NCBI GenBank assembly: GCA_015179045.1
Contig: WHUZ01000002.1
Span: 2,232,001 to 2,296,000 of the forward strand
From: Kalaharituber pfeilii
Taxonomy: Eukaryota > Ascomycota > Pezizomycetes > Pezizales > Pezizaceae
Direction: 5' to 3'
Length of the DNA stretch: 64,000 bases
The notes under the pieces were generated by a model. It was not told where the DNA came from, did no database searches, and saw only the letters and a program-made list of their open reading frames with translations. Made by a program: the position numbers and the translations under genes. Of the stretch, positions 59,611 to 64,000 are shown piece after piece (the first letter of the stretch is position 1; every line of letters begins with the position of its first letter).

Positions 59611-60062
59611 TATGTAGTTAACCATCTCCGGGGGCGAGGTCACCTGTCGGGGACGATAGATACTTTACATTCATAATAGTCTGGTTGAAGATACAGTACT
59701 TGACGTACTTAACGTAAGTACGAGTACTAGCTATGAGACTATTAAGTACTTACCGAAGGTGAAATGCCAATCACTTGTTGCATGTCCCGCTCAATACCTG
59801 GACTGGAGTAGACATAAATGCAGTCACACGTATACGCAACTTCTGGTGAATTATCCAACTAGAAGAACATAGGCAGAAGTTCCACCAGAACCGATGTATT
59901 CACGTGAAAATTGTTCTGGTGTCAACTAAGATGGCAGTAACATAAGTGCTTTATAGAATTATCAGATTATAATTACTCCGATCGATGACAGCTTTCGATG
60001 ACAAGCTTTCACCCCACACTGTCACTAAAAAAATTTGGAGGTTCCAAATGTTGCATGGTGAC
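59611..60062. other. Gene-free stretch
   Basis: The 3' flank of the phytanoyl-CoA dioxygenase-like gene. No feature was recognised. Confidence 0.5.
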
Positions 60063-61220
60063 TCAGGACACTGCAATCTCCTCCAATCTAGAAAATCCTT
60101 CTGCCCCAGGTTGGAGCCAATTTAACTTGTCATATTCATAATCCCCGCTTATAACTGTCATGACACCACATCTGCTTAGTGGACTATTTCACATTCCTGG
60201 AATGGAGACGAGCACTCACCATGAAATGTATAGATATGTCGACTCTTCTGGCTCAGATTCTTCGCACTCTTGTGTAATACGTTTCCATGGATCAATACCA
60301 AAGCTCCCGCCTTTACTTCTCGAATAACAAACCTGTCGTCGTCAATCTCGGTGCTTGCCTCTCTAGGAGTTGCATCCTCAGGTAGCCCATTGCCCTTTCC
60401 TTTCGGGAGGTCAATAAAGCCAGTTCCCTCGCTACCATTCACCCCTTGCATTCGCACAAGACGCTTCCTTATTGGCTCCCAGAGATGACTGCCAGGTGCG
60501 AAGCTCAAGCATCCATTCTCTATAGTAGCATCTTCAAGTGCATACCAAAACCCTACAGCACTAGGTGGATCTGTATACAGGAACGTACTATCCTGATGGG
60601 ATACGACGGCACCGCCGATTTCGGGTTGCTTGCATATGATCATTGACTGCAATACGACGGGGTTCGGTCCGAGTGTAGATGCAGCAGTTAGACTTTTAGC
60701 AATTGCAAGGTTCCGAGAAGTCATAGTGATAGAGCGGAAAAGAGGATCGAGCATATGCAGCCCATGCTAATCGTCCGATAGGTTGTTAGCTCAGTATGGT
60801 AAAGTTGGAGCTCCTCAGTAGCGTACGCCTATCTTGTTTATAGCTCGTTCTTTGGGTTTCGTGAGGTTCCCCTGGGCATTAAAGGCCTCTTATTCCTCGT
60901 AAGTAATGAATCAGCACTCAATAGAGTATCGTTATGTATTAGATTCACCTTAAGCTCTCACCTTCCTCGAAGAAGTATCTCACTTTATCCCCACTTTCGA
61001 GGAAATATTGGTCACCTATATGTTTTTGGCCTTTGCCACCAGCGCCCGTGGTGAACTTGGTCATAGGGTGACCCTCCAAGCTAAACTCTTCCAAGAGCTG
61101 CTTTGTGCGGGCAAGAAGTGACTTCACTGTGCCCTCGGGCAGCTCATTCTCCAGCACCAAATACCCATTTTTGTGGAAGATTTCCACTTGCTCCGTAGTT
61201 AGAGGAGACCCCGTTTCCAT
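60063..61220 (-). CDS. Phytanoyl-CoA dioxygenase (PhyH/PHYHD1-like), 4 exons
   Basis: Fe(II)/2-oxoglutarate oxygenase of the PhyH family. Start ATG 61220 (METGSPLTTEQVEIFHKNGY). Exon 1 ends at 60962. Exon 2 reads AFNAQGNLTKPKERAINKIG, exon 3 HGLHMLDPLFRS onward, and the last exon ISGDYEYDKLNWLQPG, stopping at 60063. Iron ligands are visible: H-x-D in SHQDSTFLY and the distal His in LIHGNVLHKSAKN, with the 2-oxoglutarate Arg in KSRHIYTFH. No peroxisomal targeting signal (ends IAVS), so the PHYHD1-like rather than the Refsum-disease type is more likely. The substrate is unknown. Confidence 0.93.
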
Positions 61221-61828
61221 TATGGTTGTGAAATATGGATAGCTTCCCCTCTGGTATAACTGTTATTTTTATTATTTGCTTTGAAAGGTCCCTAAGACAC
61301 AAGCAGGATGAAACAAGCAAAGGAAACTCTTTACACAAGGGTTGAAGAATATGCTTACAAATAACTTCGAATTCGTAGCTTAAGGTGTAGTCGGGGTACG
61401 GGAGATGTGGGTGCATACCAACACTGCGTATTCATAAAACACTGCGTATTCATAATAGGCTTCCAGATGCGGTCAGGTGAGCCACTTCTTGGCGGTGGGG
61501 TATTTCGCACCCTGGTTGCCAGGCCTGGGTCTGTGTGGGGTATGAGCCTACAGCCAAGAAAAAGCACACCTCCATCACAAACCGTCAGCAATACACACCA
61601 ACGTTTCGCGCTCGCCTACTTTCACCTTGACTCCCCTCACCCATCATCGTCCTTCTGCATTCCTAAGACTCCTCTCGCAACTGCAGCATCTTACAATCAC
61701 TGCTGCGCCTACTTGCATCCAGTTGTTTCCTCAGTCTATCTACAGCTCTAATTTACGTGGCAGCTCATCATTTCCTCGAGATTTTTCGATTAGTTGTATT
61801 CCGGCCAAGAGGCCAGGTATAGTTTGTC
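61221..61828. promoter_or_regulatory. Upstream region between PhyH and the LSM14 gene
   Basis: 608 bp between divergent starts. It contains an 18 bp tandem duplication (ACACTGCGTATTCATAAA) near 61420-61455. Confidence 0.5.
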
Positions 61829-64000
61829 ATGTCTGGGTTTATTGGGTTTGTATACCTTTTAATAGACAACTTATTGGGTTGAGAACTAACCATTGGTTGG
61901 ATATCCAGATCCTGTATTTCCTTAATCTCCAGAAACGATATCCGGTGTGTCATAGTAAATACCTGTGGAGCCTCTTGGCTAGAATCTTAGTTCGTTACAA
62001 GTACTGACTTGCTTGATCTCTAGTTACTTTGGCATCCTTCATGAGATCAATTCAGAAAACTCGACCGTTGCACTTGAGAAGGTTGTCTCTTACGGAACCG
62101 AAGGGCGATGTGGAGACCCAGCCAAAGAGATTCCTGCTACTGACAATGTGTATGAGTATATCGTCTTCAGAGGTAGCGATGTGAAGGAGTTAAGGATTGA
62201 AGAACAGGCAAAGCCTCAGCAGCCTAAACCTCCACAGGTTCCTGATAATCCTGCCATACTGCAAGTCTTTATTTGATTTTTCACTTGAAAATACAACTGG
62301 GAACTGTGATGAAGTATATCGGATTTAACTTTTATTATTTCCTGAGTGCGCATAGTATGCGGATATTTCCGTTGCCTTCCTTCTGAAAAAACACTATTAC
62401 TTTCTCTTGGAACGCTATTTTGAACTGTTGAGAGAGCATGGCTGATCAATTCAGAGTACTACGCGCCCTCCTAGTTACCTTCAAGGGGTCCCACAGTATC
62501 CGAACCCGACTATGCATCCGTACCACCAGCAAAACCCACCAGTCAGATACGGATATCCTCCAAATCCCTATAGATATCCCGGTTACCCACCTGTTGGTCC
62601 ACCTGGTCCTGGTGTAGGCAAATTTCCTCCTCAGCCTCCCCAACAGCCTCCACAACAACCCCTGCAGCCAATTGGATCGTATCCTCGTCAGGCTCCTCTG
62701 GCTCATGCCCCCATTGGACCAGCAGCTACCCGACCTCAGCAAGTGCCTACACCCCCGACACCGCTCCCCCTAGGGACCCCACCTCGCGGCAAAGTCAGCA
62801 GCCTGCAGACAAGCTCAACCTCACATGGATTGAGGCGGAGCAGTGCGCCTCTTGTATCCTCTGTGGAGCCTGTGATGCGGGCAGAGCTGCGTGGATGCCT
62901 CCACCCAAATGTCGCTAGCTTCTGCGAGAGCTTTATCCTCAACTGGGCGCCGACGGTGGGGGAAGCAAGCCATTGCCTAGATATGCTAGCAACCCAACAA
63001 AGCCTATGCATTGAAGCTCTGCCGGGCGGAGGCCATCGTTGCTCGCAGTCGCAGTTCTCCGACGCTACCTTCCCGGATTGGTTTTGTAGCTTTGCAAACG
63101 CTGTTCGCACTTCCGTAGATGGCAGGTTCATTGTTCCCGGTTCTATTGCCCCCACGGACAGGCCACGCGTCTGGATAACCACCCGTAGCAAGCCCCTTAC
63201 TGGCGCCCGGAACGGTCGAGTGCGGCCTGACTTTGTCCTCTATTGCCCTTATTCATGCTCCACAGATGCTGCGAACCGTGTTGCCTGGAAGGACGTTCTT
63301 ATTGTCGGTTCACACGAGTCCAAAGGGTTAACAGTGGACTCCAGCATTGCCCAGCTGGCTTGTTACGCCAGCGAAGTGTTTCTTGCCCAGCCCTTTCGGC
63401 ATTTTGTTTTCGGTATACTCACAAGCAATCGCCGCAGCGGCATTGTGTTCTGGCGATTCGATCGCGCCGGCGCTCTTTCATCCACTGAGCTCGATTATTC
63501 CATTATAGACCTTTGTCTTCTAACCCGATGCCTCTACGCTTTCCTACACATGCCCGCATCCGCACTCGGCTACCACACTGATAGCATCATGGTGGAACCC
63601 AACGGAGCATTCCCCACGGAGGGCTGCCCCCGTATTTACTCTCCTGTTCGGACTGACGGCTGTCTCGAGCTTCAGCAGCTGGCGTTTGCAACTGGTGGCA
63701 TTATATGCCGCGGCACTGCGTGCTGGCGAGGGGAGCTTCGACGACCATGCGTCCCTGCGATGGCCGTCGTTGTCAAGTATGCTTGGCGTTCTACTGGGCG
63801 CATCCCGGAAGGTGACCTGTACAAGCAAGCGCATTCCAAAGGTGTCATTGGCCTGGCGCACTGCCTAGCCTACAATGTGTATAAGGATATTCACGACGGT
63901 GTCCGGTATGGCATCACAACGCAAAGTTTCTATGGACAGGAGAGCAGCTCCACCGATACCTGGAACTACACTTCACATATGGCTAAGTACAACCGTGTGT
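61829..64000 (+). CDS. LSM14/Scd6 N-terminus fused in frame to a FunK1 kinase-like domain (runs off the window)
   Basis: Exons: 61829-61845, 61909-61944, 62024-62264 and 62455 to beyond 64000. Introns have good branch sites and phases agree. Residues 1-98 are the LSM14 (Scd6/Sum2/Trailer hitch) domain: ISLISRNDIR, YFGILHEINSENSTVALEKV, VYEYIVFRGSDVKELRIEE. A Pro/Gln/Tyr-rich linker follows to about residue 200. Then the same frame, with no stop to 64000, changes to FunK1-type sequence from about residue 236: PVMRAELRGCLHPNVASFC, GRVRPDFVLY, IAQLACYASEVFLAQPFRHF and IVFWRFDRAGALSS. LSM14 proteins work in mRNA decapping and P-bodies; FunK1 is a fungal protein-kinase-like family of unknown role. 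The kinase catalytic loop and the normal Scd6 FDF/RGG part are not in the window. Confidence 0.8.

Noticed and set aside
59262..59621. 119 aa ORF
   Set aside because: Spans an inverted copy of the M3 repeat; no conserved protein pattern.

Overview
This is a 64 kb piece of a filamentous ascomycete (Pezizomycotina) nuclear chromosome. The reasons are spliced protein genes with short introns of about 50-110 nt, GT-AG ends and CTAAC/CTGAC-type branch sites; clear fungal orthologues (Mtd1, Mms19, CDK11, Imp3, Apc10, Sec20, Atg6, Ubp14, Scd6); a FunK1-type fungal kinase-like sequence; and Ty3-like solo LTRs, Tc1/mariner and pogo debris. Low gene density and abundant old repeats would fit a Pezizomycetes-like genome, but the exact lineage is an inference.

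Layout. 0-0.8 kb: a GFA-family gene (-). 0.8-4.3 kb: repeats only, namely an 840 bp TA-flanked inverted-repeat element, a solo LTR inserted at its edge, and a 480 bp inverted-repeat element. 4.4-9.9 kb: MMS19 (-) and MTD1 (+), divergent. 11.3-12.4 kb: a class I O-methyltransferase (-). 12.4-22 kb: a repeat island with hairpin and TA-type MITEs, a Tc1 transposase relic, two solo LTRs and one unrecognised two-exon gene (16.1-16.9 kb). 22.1-23.9 kb: a MATE transporter (-). 24-31.3 kb: repeats, including a 737 bp pogo-like MITE and a broken pogo transposase. 31.4-39.3 kb: the gene-dense core, with a truncated MFS gene running into the 3' end of a HAD phosphatase (-), NDUFAF7 (-) divergent from CDK11 (+), and IMP3 (-) divergent from APC10 (+). 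40.4-43.6 kb: SEC20 (-) divergent from ATG6 (+). 44-44.3 kb: a citrate-lyase-beta-like gene fragment. 47.6-49.1 kb: a secreted Thr-rich PAN/apple-like protein (+). 51.6-54.5 kb: UBP14/USP5 (-). 54.9-55.7 kb: a TA-flanked element with a perfect 28 bp terminal repeat and its own small spliced ORF. 56.2-57.3 kb: a DUF3237 gene (-). 57.7-59.6 kb: a second-family solo LTR and repeat debris. 60.1-61.2 kb: a phytanoyl-CoA dioxygenase-like gene (-). 61.8-64 kb: an LSM14/Scd6 gene whose reading frame runs directly into a FunK1 domain and off the window edge.

The recognised genes are mostly housekeeping and do not form a cluster: one-carbon and Fe-S metabolism (MTD1, MMS19), complex I assembly (NDUFAF7), mRNA/rRNA processing (CDK11, IMP3, LSM14), cell cycle and ubiquitin (APC10, UBP14), and membrane traffic/autophagy (SEC20, ATG6). 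Four divergent pairs (MMS19/MTD1, NDUFAF7/CDK11, IMP3/APC10, SEC20/ATG6) share short upstream regions of about 190-470 bp. The most unusual points are the LSM14-FunK1 in-frame chimera, a GC-AG intron in CDK11 with no possible GT donor, the MFS gene amputated within a few bases of a neighbour's stop codon, and at least nine structurally distinct inverted-repeat or LTR elements, several with intact target-site duplications. Exon coordinates were derived by hand from the sequence and conserved family patterns; no alignment or search was run.
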